Shown: positions 9,183-17,493 of the stretch, in pieces | Numbering within the stretch: the first letter of the stretch is position 1 | How the letters are laid out: every line of letters begins with the position of its first letter | From: Microcaldota archaeon | GTDB lineage: Archaea; Micrarchaeota; Micrarchaeia; Anstonellales; Bilamarchaeaceae | Length of the DNA: 55,671 nt | Assembly: GCA_016212505.1 (NCBI GenBank) | Contig: JACRGB010000021.1 | Location: 1 to 55,671 of the forward strand | Reading direction: 5' to 3' | Program-made: the position numbers and the translations under genes | Notes under the pieces: model-generated | What the model was told of the DNA's origin: nothing | The model's database searches: none | What the model saw: only the letters and a program-made list of their open reading frames with translations

Positions 9183-10127
9183 TCACCTTTTCGTTATTTT
9201 AACTTTAATCCGGTCTACTCCTTTTGAAATTACGTAAAGGAACGGAACGCACAGCAATCCGATTATCAGCGAAACTTCCCATCCTAGATCCAATGGTAAT
9301 TTTCTATTCAAGCTTATAGCGTATAAACTAATTGGGATTATCAGAACAACAAACATCAATACCCAATATCTTATCGGGTCCTTGCCGAGATATTCTAAAT
9401 GATTCCAAATCGGATTCTTTTCCTGTTTCTTTAGCAACCAGTCTACTATAATGAAAAATGCCAATGAAACAAAAACTGATAATGCCATAAAAGTCGGAGT
9501 GGCATTCATTTTGTCCGGGATGATCAGTGCAAATAAGGCTGCGCTGATGATGGCTGTTGCCAGTAGCAACAGATGAAGACCCTGCCCATTCAAAATTCTT
9601 TTCCCAACAATTACTCCGCCAAGCATTACTGGCAGGTAGAAAAATGCTGCAGTATAACCTCCCAGATAATGAAGACTAAAATCAGGGAGGTTCGAACTTG
9701 CCATCAAAGCAAAGTAAATTCCAAAAATCAAAACACACAAGATTCCTAGTACCACTTCACTTATTGTTAATAGAATCACAGCAGGTATGAACAATAAAGC
9801 ATTTAGCATAACTTCGTCCATTCCAAGAAAATCTCCTGCTGAAAAAACTGAGAGTAATGCCGATATCAGAACCAGTTTGCCGAATTTTTCAGCAACGTCC
9901 AGTGCATAATCTGTTTTTGATAAGTTTTTCCTTCTGTTATTGAAAAAAACCAGTGAAATTCCGCTTGCGAAAAGGAACATTGGAAGCACAAAATCCCCAA
10001 AATGTAGCGAACCAGAGATATTATGGACTAAAATATCTGGTAGTTTTCCGATTCTTAAAATTAGGCTGAAGAAAACCATGAGTACTATGCTAAATCCCCT
10101 GAAAACATCTATCGAGCGAATTCTCAT
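9183..10127 (-). CDS. NagX/HGSNAT-like membrane acyltransferase
   Basis: A membrane protein of about 314 residues with nine to ten hydrophobic segments. It opens with RIRSIDVFRGFSIVLMVF, the signature of the heparan-alpha-glucosaminide N-acetyltransferase/NagX family (COG4299), followed by LHFGDFVLPMFLFASGISL, which is also diagnostic. Family members carry acetyl groups across a membrane onto amino sugars. The ATG at 10127 has a clear SD (AGAGGA, about 6 nt). The longer frame would start at a GTG overlapping the small upstream gene. It probably O- or N-acetylates the surface glycan, by context. Confidence 0.7.
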   Translation of the reverse strand: MRIRSIDVFRGFSIVLMVFFSLILRIGKLPDILVHNISGSLHFGDFVLPMFLFASGISLVFFNNRRKNLSKTDYALDVAEKFGKLVLISALLSVFSAGDFLGMDEVMLNALLFIPAVILLTISEVVLGILCVLIFGIYFALMASSNLPDFSLHYLGGYTAAFFYLPVMLGGVIVGKRILNGQGLHLLLLATAIISAALFALIIPDKMNATPTFMALSVFVSLAFFIIVDWLLKKQEKNPIWNHLEYLGKDPIRYWVLMFVVLIIPISLYAISLNRKLPLDLGWEVSLIIGLLCVPFLYVISKGVDRIKVKITKR

Positions 10128-10140
10128 GATGTTCCTCTTT

Positions 10141-10287
10141 CTATGTTTCACTATTCTTAGCTTTTTTTAAATGAGCAGACCTTTGTTTTACTGATTTAAA
10201 AGATATTTTGCTTCCTTTTCTGACTCGTTTTTCTGCATCTAAAATACGATTTATGAATTCTTTTTTCAAGGTCTCAGCAGTCTTCAT
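10141..10287 (-). CDS. Small basic protein, 48 aa, unknown
   Basis: A 48-codon frame starts at an ATG at 10287 with GGTG 5-6 nt upstream and ends 13 nt before the start of the NagX-like gene, so it is the first gene of that transcript. The product is lysine-rich and probably helical (MKTAETLKKEFINRILDAEK, then RVRKGSKISFKSVKQ...), with 14 Lys/Arg in 48 residues and no membrane segment. I do not recognise it. A good SD and tight spacing argue that it is translated. Confidence 0.5.
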   Translation of the reverse strand: MKTAETLKKEFINRILDAEKRVRKGSKISFKSVKQRSAHLKKAKNSET

Positions 10288-10382
10288 TCTTACACCAAGA
10301 TAAGTTATGGATACTCTCAATTAAATATATTAATTAGGCCCTTTTCGATATACTTTTAAACTTGCGATCACTATATTTTACT

Positions 10383-10676
10383 ATGCAAAAAAGAGAAGAA
10401 ATTGAGAAGAAACTTCGATCTTCCTTAGCAGCAGTCAAAAAGAATTTTGCCGTCAAATCCTTAGGTATTTTTGGATCATACGTTAGGAATGAACAAACTA
10501 ATCTAAGTGATGTTGATATTCTGGTGGAATTTGAAAAAACACCTGGTCTATTCAAATTTTTGGAACTAGAAGAATATCTTACTTCTATAACTGGTGTAAA
10601 GGTCGATCTGGTTATGAAGACCTCATTAAAGCCTTTTTTGGGAAAAGTAATTCTAAATGAGGTTGTTTATCTGTGA
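10383..10676 (+). CDS. mntA: MNT-domain nucleotidyltransferase antitoxin (MntA-like)
   Basis: A minimal nucleotidyltransferase of about 97 residues. The polymerase-beta-like motif is intact: GSYVRNEQTNLSDVDILVEF, giving GS followed by DxD, with a third acidic residue in VKVDLVM. Paired with the HEPN gene that overlaps it by four nt, it matches the MntA-HepT (type VII) toxin-antitoxin module, in which the MNT partner AMPylates a tyrosine of HepT. The ATG at 10383 is chosen over a TTG at 10362 because the TATA box (ACTTTTAAAC, near 10356) would place a leaderless start there. The 5' region is AT-rich and otherwise empty. Confidence 0.85.
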   Translation: MQKREEIEKKLRSSLAAVKKNFAVKSLGIFGSYVRNEQTNLSDVDILVEFEKTPGLFKFLELEEYLTSITGVKVDLVMKTSLKPFLGKVILNEVVYL

Positions 10677-11020
10677 AAGGCAATTTTCAAGATTCTTTGC
10701 AAGACATTTTAGTTTCTATTCAAAAAATAAACGAATTTATTCAAGGCATGGATTTTGAAGATTTCCGTGAAGATCATAAGACTATATACGCAGTTATACG
10801 CGCTCTTGAAATAATTGGTGAAGCATCCAAGAATATTCCTGAGGACATTAAACAACAAAACAAAAATATTCCCTGGAAATTAATGATCGGAATGAGAGAT
10901 AAGCTCATTCATGAATATTTTGGCGTCGATTTGACTGTATTATGGAATACAGTTAAGGAAGATATTCCACCATTAGAGAATCTGGTTGTAAAACTTTTGG
11001 CTCGTTATGGTAAGAAATAA
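10673..11020 (+). CDS. hepT: HEPN-domain toxin (HepT-like, DUF86)
   Basis: A 115-aa all-helical HEPN protein. The RNase motif Rx4-6H is complete in MRDKLIHEYFG, with R75, H80 and the adjacent Y82 that MntA partners modify in characterised pairs. It starts with GTG inside the antitoxin's stop codon (GTGA overlap), the usual order for this module. The expected role is a ribonuclease toxin held in check by MntA. Nothing suggests it is broken. It is the first of three toxin-antitoxin loci in the window. Confidence 0.86.
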   Translation: MKGNFQDSLQDILVSIQKINEFIQGMDFEDFREDHKTIYAVIRALEIIGEASKNIPEDIKQQNKNIPWKLMIGMRDKLIHEYFGVDLTVLWNTVKEDIPPLENLVVKLLARYGKK

Positions 11021-11034
11021 TTTTTGTTGATTCT

Positions 11035-11805
11035 ATGAACCTCACTCTCTTCTACAACAAGTCCGTCCACGAAAATGCCGCTCACTACTACCAGCTTGCG
11101 AAAGAGTCCCGCGAAAAAACAGAAGGGGTAAAAAAAGCAATTGAAGAGACAAAAAAAGAGATGGCTGCTGCATCAAAAAGCGATAAAAACAAAAAACAAA
11201 TAAAAATGAAGCGCGAGCGTTCTTGGTATGAAAAATTCCATTTTGCCTCAACCGGCGAAGGGAAACTAATGATTGGAGGAAGAAATGCCCAGCAAAATGA
11301 TCAGTTATTTTCAAAACACACCGATCAAAACGATCTTTTCTTTCATGCTGATATTCAAGGTGCAAGCGCTCTAATAGTTAAGGGTGGTGCTGAGGCGAGC
11401 GAACAGGAAAAACTAGAAGCTGCCCAGTTTGCAGCCTGCTTCTCAAACGCTTGGAAAAATGGCAATGCATCTGTTGATGTTTATTGTGTTAAGCCTGAGC
11501 AGGTGTCTAAACACTCCCCCGGCGGATTTATTGCAGCTGGTGCCTTTGCAATAACTGGTGAGCGGCAGTGGTTTAGGGCAACAAAACTAATGCTCAGGAT
11601 CGGAATTGGCTCAAAGGGAACTATTGAAATCGTTCCAGCACTCTCCAAAACCAAGCTTGAAAAAGACCTTTCTATTGTGCCAACATTGAGCGGAAAGGAC
11701 AAAGGCGCGATTGCAAAATCGCTCTCTAAACGCTTTGGCGTACATTCTGATGAGTTTCTCCAGATATTACCAAATGGAAAGACAAAAACCCTGGAGCTTA
11801 GGTAA
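11035..11805 (+). CDS. Stand-alone NFACT-R (DUF814) protein
   Basis: A 256-aa protein with a charged coiled coil (about 20-70) and then the NFACT-R domain: WYEKFHFASTGEGKLMIGGR, NAQQNDQL and DLFFHADIQGASALIVKGG are its landmarks. Full-length RqcH/Rqc2 also has NFACT-N and HhH domains before the coiled coil. Both are absent here, so the C-terminal half exists alone. RqcH binds stalled large ribosomal subunits and recruits Ala-tRNA, but its catalytic residues lie in NFACT-N, so tailing activity is unlikely. A ribosome- or RNA-binding role is inferred. The ATG follows the hepT stop by 14 nt. Confidence 0.75.
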   Translation: MNLTLFYNKSVHENAAHYYQLAKESREKTEGVKKAIEETKKEMAAASKSDKNKKQIKMKRERSWYEKFHFASTGEGKLMIGGRNAQQNDQLFSKHTDQNDLFFHADIQGASALIVKGGAEASEQEKLEAAQFAACFSNAWKNGNASVDVYCVKPEQVSKHSPGGFIAAGAFAITGERQWFRATKLMLRIGIGSKGTIEIVPALSKTKLEKDLSIVPTLSGKDKGAIAKSLSKRFGVHSDEFLQILPNGKTKTLELR

Positions 11806-11827
11806 CTTCTTTCTCAGCTGCCTATCT

Positions 11828-11838
11828 CCTATATAAAC
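11828..11838 (+). promoter_or_regulatory. TATA box of purL
   Basis: TATATAAAC lies about 46 nt before the ATG at 11881. The transcript would have a leader of about 20 nt containing the SD GCGGGG. Confidence 0.5.
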
Positions 11839-11880
11839 ATTTTCTGAATATACATTCATCATATTTTGCGGGGATTTAAG

Positions 11881-14805
11881 ATGGAGCAAAGACTGGAAAT
11901 TGCAATAAAAAACGGCCTGAAAGATGTCCAGGGCGATCAGCTTGCACAGCGAATCGCAGCCGCCTTCGGAATCAAGGCTAATTGCAAATTTATAGACGTT
12001 TACAACTTTTCTGATCGGCTTTCTGATGAAGAGATGGAAATCCTTGCAAAAGAAGTTTTCTGCGATTTAGTTGTCCATGATTATTCTTTTAGGGAACCAC
12101 TTTTTGGTGAGCAGTGGCGGCTTGAGATTGGTATGCTTCCTGGAGTAACCGATAATGTTGGAAAAACCGCAACCGAGGCCATAAAAGACCGGCTCGGAAA
12201 AGATGTCCAGGTTTATTACTCGAGAATTTTCGTGATTAGACCAAATAACCCTAACCCGGGCTCAAATAATTTTGTTGACGAATTTTTATGCGAGCGGATT
12301 GCTACCATGGTTTCCAATCCATTAGTAGAAAAGCACAATGTTTATGCTCCAGGATCAGAAGTCCAGCCCTATTTACCAATTGTCCATATTCCCAAAACCC
12401 CGAACGTCGAAACGTTCAGCCTTAATGCCAGCGATGCGCGGCTTGCTACACTTGCAAAAGAGCGGCTTCTTGCGCTTTCTCTTGATGAGATGAAAGAAAT
12501 CAAGTATTATTTACGTAAGGACACCGTGCTTGCGGAGCGCAAGAAATTTGGTCTGGATAATCATATTACAGATGTCGAGCTTGAAGCACTCGCCCAGACC
12601 TGGAGTGAGCATTGCAAGCACAAGATTTTCAATGCGCTGATAAAATACGATGAAGACGGGGAATTGCACCCGATAAATTCGCTTTTCAAGACCTTCATAA
12701 AAGGTGCGACTGATCAGATCAAAAAACCCTACGTTATTAGCGTGTTCAAGGACAATGGCGGAATAATAAAATTCAATCCCGAATTTGACATCGCGATAAA
12801 AGTCGAGACCCACAACGCGCCCTCTGCGCTCGATCCGTATGGTGGTGCCTTAACCGGCGTTCTCGGAGTTCAGCGGGATGTTCTTGGCACCGGTATGGGT
12901 GCGAATCCGATCGCGAACATAGATGTTTTGTGCTTTGGCCGGGCCGACACCCCGCAAAAAGAAGTTCCAAAAGGAGTGATCCATCCAAAGGCAATTTCTG
13001 ACGGCGTTGTCCTTGGCGTCGAGCATGGCGGGAACAAGATGGGGATCCCGACAATAAACGGCTCGATAGTTTATGAAAATGGCTTTGTTGCAAGGCCACT
13101 GGTCTATTGCGGAACAATCGGAATACTCCCATCAACAATCAAGCATCATCGGACATCAGAAAAACATATTGAACCTGGATACTTAGCGGTAATGGTTGGC
13201 GGAAGAATTGGAAAAGACGGGATCCACGGGGCTACTTTTTCATCCATGCAGATCGATGCCCATGTTCCTCAAAGCGTGGTGCAGATTGGAGACCCTATAA
13301 CTCAAAAGAAAATGCTTGATTTTATTATTGCAGCAAGGGACGAATTGCTTTATGAGGCCATAACTGATAATGGCGCAGGCGGCTTATCATCAAGTATAGG
13401 AGAACTTGCGCAGCTTTCTGGTGGATGTGAAATTTATCTTGATAAATGCCCGCTCAAATATCCCGGCCTGGACCCTTGGGAAATACTTGTTTCAGAATCA
13501 CAGGAACGCATGACTATCGCTGTTAAGGAAAGCAGTTTGGCCCGGTTAAAGGAAATTGCAGCAACATTTGCAGTTGAGGTCTCGGTCGTAGGGAAATTCA
13601 CAAAAAACAAGAAGTTCCACGCGCTTTACAACAACACTACGGTTGCTTATTTGGATATGAAATTCCTCCATGAAGGAGTTCCACAACTGAAATTGAAAGC
13701 ATCATGGAAAAAATTAACTTATCCAGAACCAAAAATCCCGGAATTTGATCCGCTCGATATACTCCATCAACTTTTATCCTCGCCAAATATTACTACCAAG
13801 GAGCGCGTAATTAGGCGATATGACCATGAAGTTAAAGGAATGAGCGTGATTAAGCCGATAATGTTCGGGCCTTCTGATGCAGGAGTTATCCGGCCAGTAT
13901 CAGACTCGCAAGAGGGGCTGGTGCTAGCTCACGGAATTTGCCCAAGATATGTTCAGGATGGCTATGCAATGGCTTCACTTGCATTTGATGAGGCAGTCCG
14001 GAATGCAATCTGTGTTGGTGCCAAGTTCGGCTATCTTGCCTGCCTCGATAATTTCTCCTGGCCCGACCCGATAAAATCAGATAAAACCCCGGACGGAGAG
14101 CAGAAACTCGGATCTTTGGTACGCGCATGCATTGCATTTTATGATTGTGCTACGAGCTACGGTATTCCAATAATTTCAGGAAAAGATTCTATGAAAAATG
14201 ACTATTATACTGGTGATAAAAAATACTCGATACCCCCAACTCTCTTGGTTACGGTTATCGGCAAAATGGACAATGTTTCAAAAGCAGTAAGTTCGGAATT
14301 CAAGACTTCGGGCTCTTATATCTATGTCCTTGGCAAGACACGTGATGAACTTGGAGGCAGCGAGTTCTACAAACTTTTCAATGGGGTTGGCAACCGGCCG
14401 CCACAAATTTATCCAGATGAACATATTCCATTGTACAAGGGATTATGTCATGCGATCGAGGACGGCCTTGTTGAATCAGCCCATGATATTTCTGACGGTG
14501 GTCTTGCGGTTGCTTTTGCAGAGTGCGTTATTGGCCTTGGGCTTGGGGCCGAACTTGACCTTGGCCAAATAAAGGCAGAAACGAAAAAAGAAGATTCCTT
14601 GTTGTTTTCCGAAAGCTCTGGCAGGTTTATTGTAAGTGTTAGCGCAAACAAAATCGATCATTTTGAAAAAGTTATGCACGGAACAATTTTCGCCCGTGCA
14701 GGAAGAGTTCGTGGTGATCGGAGATTTATAATAAAGAGTGCGGACCAGATAATTGTTAATGATGAAGTCGAGAGGCTAAAAGAATCATTTAATAAGGGAA
14801 TTTGA
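11881..14805 (+). CDS. purL: Phosphoribosylformylglycinamidine synthase, PurS-PurL fusion
   Basis: This is the ATP-dependent synthetase of the fourth purine step (FGAR plus ammonia to FGAM). About 974 aa is far longer than a plain small PurL (about 720-750). The first 170-180 residues look like PurS-type modules (LEIAIKNGLKDVQGDQLAQR; EIGMLPGVTDNVGKTATEAI), and the rest is PurL, with the signature TWSEHCKHKIF, the catalytic VETHNAPSALDPYGGA and a second AIRS-like half (SDAGVIRPV, ISGKDSMKND, AHDISDGGLAVA). There is no PurQ glutaminase domain, so ammonia must come from a separate protein not in this window. The ATG at 11881 has a GGGG-containing SD; an upstream TTG is less likely. Confidence 0.88.
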   Translation: MEQRLEIAIKNGLKDVQGDQLAQRIAAAFGIKANCKFIDVYNFSDRLSDEEMEILAKEVFCDLVVHDYSFREPLFGEQWRLEIGMLPGVTDNVGKTATEAIKDRLGKDVQVYYSRIFVIRPNNPNPGSNNFVDEFLCERIATMVSNPLVEKHNVYAPGSEVQPYLPIVHIPKTPNVETFSLNASDARLATLAKERLLALSLDEMKEIKYYLRKDTVLAERKKFGLDNHITDVELEALAQTWSEHCKHKIFNALIKYDEDGELHPINSLFKTFIKGATDQIKKPYVISVFKDNGGIIKFNPEFDIAIKVETHNAPSALDPYGGALTGVLGVQRDVLGTGMGANPIANIDVLCFGRADTPQKEVPKGVIHPKAISDGVVLGVEHGGNKMGIPTINGSIVYENGFVARPLVYCGTIGILPSTIKHHRTSEKHIEPGYLAVMVGGRIGKDGIHGATFSSMQIDAHVPQSVVQIGDPITQKKMLDFIIAARDELLYEAITDNGAGGLSSSIGELAQLSGGCEIYLDKCPLKYPGLDPWEILVSESQERMTIAVKESSLARLKEIAATFAVEVSVVGKFTKNKKFHALYNNTTVAYLDMKFLHEGVPQLKLKASWKKLTYPEPKIPEFDPLDILHQLLSSPNITTKERVIRRYDHEVKGMSVIKPIMFGPSDAGVIRPVSDSQEGLVLAHGICPRYVQDGYAMASLAFDEAVRNAICVGAKFGYLACLDNFSWPDPIKSDKTPDGEQKLGSLVRACIAFYDCATSYGIPIISGKDSMKNDYYTGDKKYSIPPTLLVTVIGKMDNVSKAVSSEFKTSGSYIYVLGKTRDELGGSEFYKLFNGVGNRPPQIYPDEHIPLYKGLCHAIEDGLVESAHDISDGGLAVAFAECVIGLGLGAELDLGQIKAETKKEDSLLFSESSGRFIVSVSANKIDHFEKVMHGTIFARAGRVRGDRRFIIKSADQIIVNDEVERLKESFNKGI

Positions 14806-14886
14806 CCTATTCGAAACTGCATAACCCCTCATTTAGTGGCAAAAGATGTATTTTTAAATAGTTTGAAGATAGAACTATCTGATTTT

Positions 14887-15144
14887 ATGAATAGAAAAAC
14901 TTCTCTACTCTTAGCTGCATCTGTTTGTCTATTTCTTGGTGGGTGTAAAGAGAGCTTCAGAACCCAAGCACTTGCAGTTGAACTGCCCCGTATTGATGGA
15001 GGTGTAAAAAATGACTGGAGGGTCAGAGTATTGCAAAAAGAAAGGGAAAATGACCTCGCATGTAAAAATACCCCTAATCCAAGAGCATGCATAATTGAGC
15101 GAATAACAAAAGATGCTGAGAGTACCTTGCCTCGACCTAAATAA
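14887..15144 (+). CDS. Small putative lipoprotein, 85 aa
   Basis: An N-terminal basic region, hydrophobic core and lipobox (TSLLLAASVCLFLGGC) indicate lipid anchoring at the Cys around residue 20. The mature part of about 65 residues is charged and has two Cys (DLACKNTPNPRACI) that could form a disulphide. No family is recognised. The ATG at 14887 is preferred over a GTG at 14836 because it starts the signal peptide directly and lies about 30 nt after a TATA box (TTTTTAAATAG, near 14855). It is transcribed alone between purL and argS. Confidence 0.6.
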   Translation: MNRKTSLLLAASVCLFLGGCKESFRTQALAVELPRIDGGVKNDWRVRVLQKERENDLACKNTPNPRACIIERITKDAESTLPRPK

Positions 15145-15178
15145 TCAAACTAACCCCTTTTCTCTGCCTTTTGTAAGG

Positions 15179-15187
15179 TATAAAAAT
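15179..15187 (+). promoter_or_regulatory. TATA box of argS
   Basis: TATAAAAAT lies far (about 150 nt) before the argS start at 15336. It implies a leader of about 130 nt, which is long for an archaeon and which holds four consecutive hairpins. Confidence 0.45.
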
Positions 15188-15220
15188 TATCACTCTTAGT
15201 ACTATTTGTTTTTGTATCGT

Positions 15221-15314
15221 AAATCCTATCGGATTTCCGATGCGTGGCGAACTCGGTTCACCACAGGAGAAATTCTCCTGAATTTCTCCATGGACAAAAT
15301 TTATGAAATTTTGC
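15221..15314 (+). repeat. Row of four hairpins in the argS leader
   Basis: There are four adjacent inverted repeats. (1) 15228-15241, ATCGGA/TCCGAT, 6 bp; 15221-15236 can form the alternative AAATCC/GGATTT. (2) 15244-15264, GTGG-c-GAAC, loop TCG, GTTC-a-CCAC. (3) 15266-15289, GGAGAAATTC/GAATTTCTCC, 10 bp, loop TCCT, with the alternative AGGAGA/TCTCCT. (4) 15295-15313, CAAAATTT/AAATTTTG, 8 bp, loop ATG. The argS SD (AAGGTG, 15323-15328) follows directly. The sequences differ but the architecture repeats. Hairpin 4 resembles the palindrome at 42489-42512. Confidence 0.6.
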
Positions 15315-15335
15315 CCTCTACTAAGGTGTTATGTA

Positions 15336-17219
15336 ATGATCATTGAAATAAAAGAGGAACTTGCAAAAATAATTTCCAAAAATGCCAATGTGTCTTTTGA
15401 CGATGCACTGGCGAGTTTGGAGGGCGGAAAAGTTGGGGACCTATCTAGTAAAATTGCCTTTGTTCTTGCTAAAGAAAAAAAAGCAAATCCCGCGCTTCTT
15501 GCGCATGAACTTGCTGCAAAGTTGGCAAAAGCAAAGCCTGATACAATCGAAGAAATTGAATCTACCGGTCCATATGTTAATTTTTACCTAAGTCCCCGCG
15601 CTTATGCTTCAATAATAAATGAGATTCTCGAAGCAAAAGACCATTACGGATCGAGTAAAAACAATAAAACCAGCAAAAACGACAAAGCTGGTAAAAGCAA
15701 AACAAAAAAAGAACAACCAGAAAAGAAAGGAAAGGTCCTGATCGAATTCCCTTCAGTAAACCCAAACAAGCCCTGGCACATTGGCCATCTTCGAAACGCT
15801 TTGCTTGGTGACTCGGTCGCCAGAATTCTCGAGTTTGATGGGTATGTTGTCGAGCGGATGGATTATATTGATGATTTAGGTTTGCAAGTTGCGCAAAGCC
15901 TTTGGGGATTTCTTAATTATGACTCGAATCCGCATGGAAAATTCGACCAATGGTTAGGCGAGCAATATGTTGGAGTTGCAAAGAAATTCGAAGATGACAA
16001 AACCGTTGTTGATGGTGTTCGTGATGTGCTCAAACTTATGGAAGAAGGTAATAACGAAGTTTCAAATGCAGGAAGATCAATGGCTGAAAAATGTGTGCTT
16101 GCCCAATACGAAACTGCCTTCATGTTCAATATCTACCATGATGTACTCATTTTTGAAAGTGATATCCTCCAGACCATTTTCGAAGAAGGGATGGATCTGA
16201 TAAAGCAAAGCGGCTCAGTCATACGTGCAACTGAGGGCAAGAACACCGGCTGCTGGGTGGTCCAGCTAAGCCCTAAATTTGAGGAGGAATTTGGGAAAAT
16301 GGACAACCCCCAAAAAGTCCTTATACGGAGCGATGGGACTGCAGTTTATACCGGGAAGGATGTCATATTCCACCTTTGGAAACTCGGGAAGTTAAAAAAC
16401 GATTTTCTTTACGAAGAATTTACCAAGCAGCCAAATGGCAAGACTGCCTATAAGAGCTCAGTTAGAGGCAAAAAGATGCAGTTTGCCCATGCCGACCGCG
16501 CAATAAACGTTATTGGTGTCGAGCAAAAATATCCCCAGCGCGTTATCGTGGAAGTTTTAAGGACCTTAAATTTCAAGGAAGCAGAATGCCTCCACCACCT
16601 TTCCTATGAGCACGTTGGATTGCCGGATGAGAAGTTCTCTGGCCGAAAAGGGACCTGGATCGGGTTCACCACTGATGAACTGGCAGCTGAGGCACAGTCT
16701 AGGACTATGGAAAAAATTAAGCTCGATGGCGTTGGCGAAAAAGAAAAGAAAGATATCGCCAGGATCGTCGGTATCGGTGCAATCAAATTTTCCTTCCTAA
16801 AATCAAGTTCTGATAAACGGATTACTTTCAAGTGGGAAGAGGCGCTTAGCCTTGAAGGCGATTCTGGCCCGTATATGCAATATGCCTATGTCCGAACCAA
16901 CGGTATCTTTTCAAAAACAAAAGAAAAAGAAAAAGTCAGTGAAATAAAGTTCAACGATAGCGAAAGGAAATTACTAAAAGATCTTGCTAGTTTTGGCGAA
17001 ATTGTAACTCGATCTTCAAAGGAGCTTGCTCCCCATCATATTTGCCAGTATGCATTATCTGTTGCAGCGGCATTCAGCAGCTTTTATGCAAACTCACCAG
17101 TAATAGCTGAATCGGATGAATCAGTAAGAAGAACCCGGCTGGCAATTGCAAAGGCAACGAGCATTGTTTTGAAAAATGCCTTGGGTTTACTGGGAATCGA
17201 ATGCCCGGAAAGAATGTAA
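15336..17219 (+). CDS. argS: Arginyl-tRNA synthetase
   Basis: A class I aminoacyl-tRNA synthetase that charges tRNA-Arg. Domains in order are: the Arg-specific N-terminal Add-1 domain (about 1-105), a lysine-rich low-complexity insert (about 105-135), the catalytic Rossmann core with the HIGH motif in PWHIGHLRNA (about 147), the second signature loop KFSGRKGTW in place of KMSKS (about 432) and a C-terminal helical anticodon-binding domain (DALR type). About 627 aa is at the long end of the family because of the insert. The ATG at 15336 has a good SD (AAGGTG); an upstream ATG at 15303 lies inside a leader hairpin and is unlikely. Confidence 0.92.
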   Translation: MIIEIKEELAKIISKNANVSFDDALASLEGGKVGDLSSKIAFVLAKEKKANPALLAHELAAKLAKAKPDTIEEIESTGPYVNFYLSPRAYASIINEILEAKDHYGSSKNNKTSKNDKAGKSKTKKEQPEKKGKVLIEFPSVNPNKPWHIGHLRNALLGDSVARILEFDGYVVERMDYIDDLGLQVAQSLWGFLNYDSNPHGKFDQWLGEQYVGVAKKFEDDKTVVDGVRDVLKLMEEGNNEVSNAGRSMAEKCVLAQYETAFMFNIYHDVLIFESDILQTIFEEGMDLIKQSGSVIRATEGKNTGCWVVQLSPKFEEEFGKMDNPQKVLIRSDGTAVYTGKDVIFHLWKLGKLKNDFLYEEFTKQPNGKTAYKSSVRGKKMQFAHADRAINVIGVEQKYPQRVIVEVLRTLNFKEAECLHHLSYEHVGLPDEKFSGRKGTWIGFTTDELAAEAQSRTMEKIKLDGVGEKEKKDIARIVGIGAIKFSFLKSSSDKRITFKWEEALSLEGDSGPYMQYAYVRTNGIFSKTKEKEKVSEIKFNDSERKLLKDLASFGEIVTRSSKELAPHHICQYALSVAAAFSSFYANSPVIAESDESVRRTRLAIAKATSIVLKNALGLLGIECPERM

Positions 17220-17231
17220 TTATTCAAGTCT

Positions 17232-17469
17232 TTATTGTTTCGCAAAATTATTAACTTTTATGAACTTTCCCGTTTTCAAAATCTTTTTTATTTTATTCTC
17301 ATATTCAAGTTTAAGTTCCAATTGAATGACCCCTTCACTTTTTTCGAATCCTGCTTCTGTAAGCAATTTATTTTAAGTTCCTATTAACCCGGTTACTTAT
17401 CTTACTTGAAATTATTTTTTCTATCCGTCGTTTGATCTTCATCCGTCTTTCTTTCATTCCTTTTCCCAT
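17232..17469 (-). pseudogene. Frameshifted small basic protein gene
   Basis: An ATG at 17469 with SD GGTGA (about 6 nt) opens a 33-codon basic frame (MGKGMKERRMKIKRRIEK...) that stops at 17370-17368. Directly after the A-rich stop region the neighbouring frame is open for 44 more codons (LLTEAGFEKSEGVIQLELKL... to FAKQ, TAA 17234-17232). Removing one base in AACTTAAAATAAATTG joins them into one smooth 78-aa protein (RVNRNLKKLLTEAGFE). It follows the Rio1 stop by 24 nt, as the last gene of the translation operon. It could be a real frameshift, an assembly error in an A-rich tract, or two short genes. The family is not recognised. Confidence 0.5.
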
Positions 17470-17493
17470 GGTAATTTCACCTTTAGTTGGCCT

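Noticed and set aside
12773..13138. Reverse-strand frame of 121 codons inside purL
   Set aside because: Arg/Ser/His-rich shadow of strongly conserved PurL catalytic sequence, with no promoter or SD.
15303..15335. Upstream ATG for argS
   Set aside because: It lies in the loop of leader hairpin 4 and lacks an SD; the ATG at 15336 has AAGGTG at good spacing.
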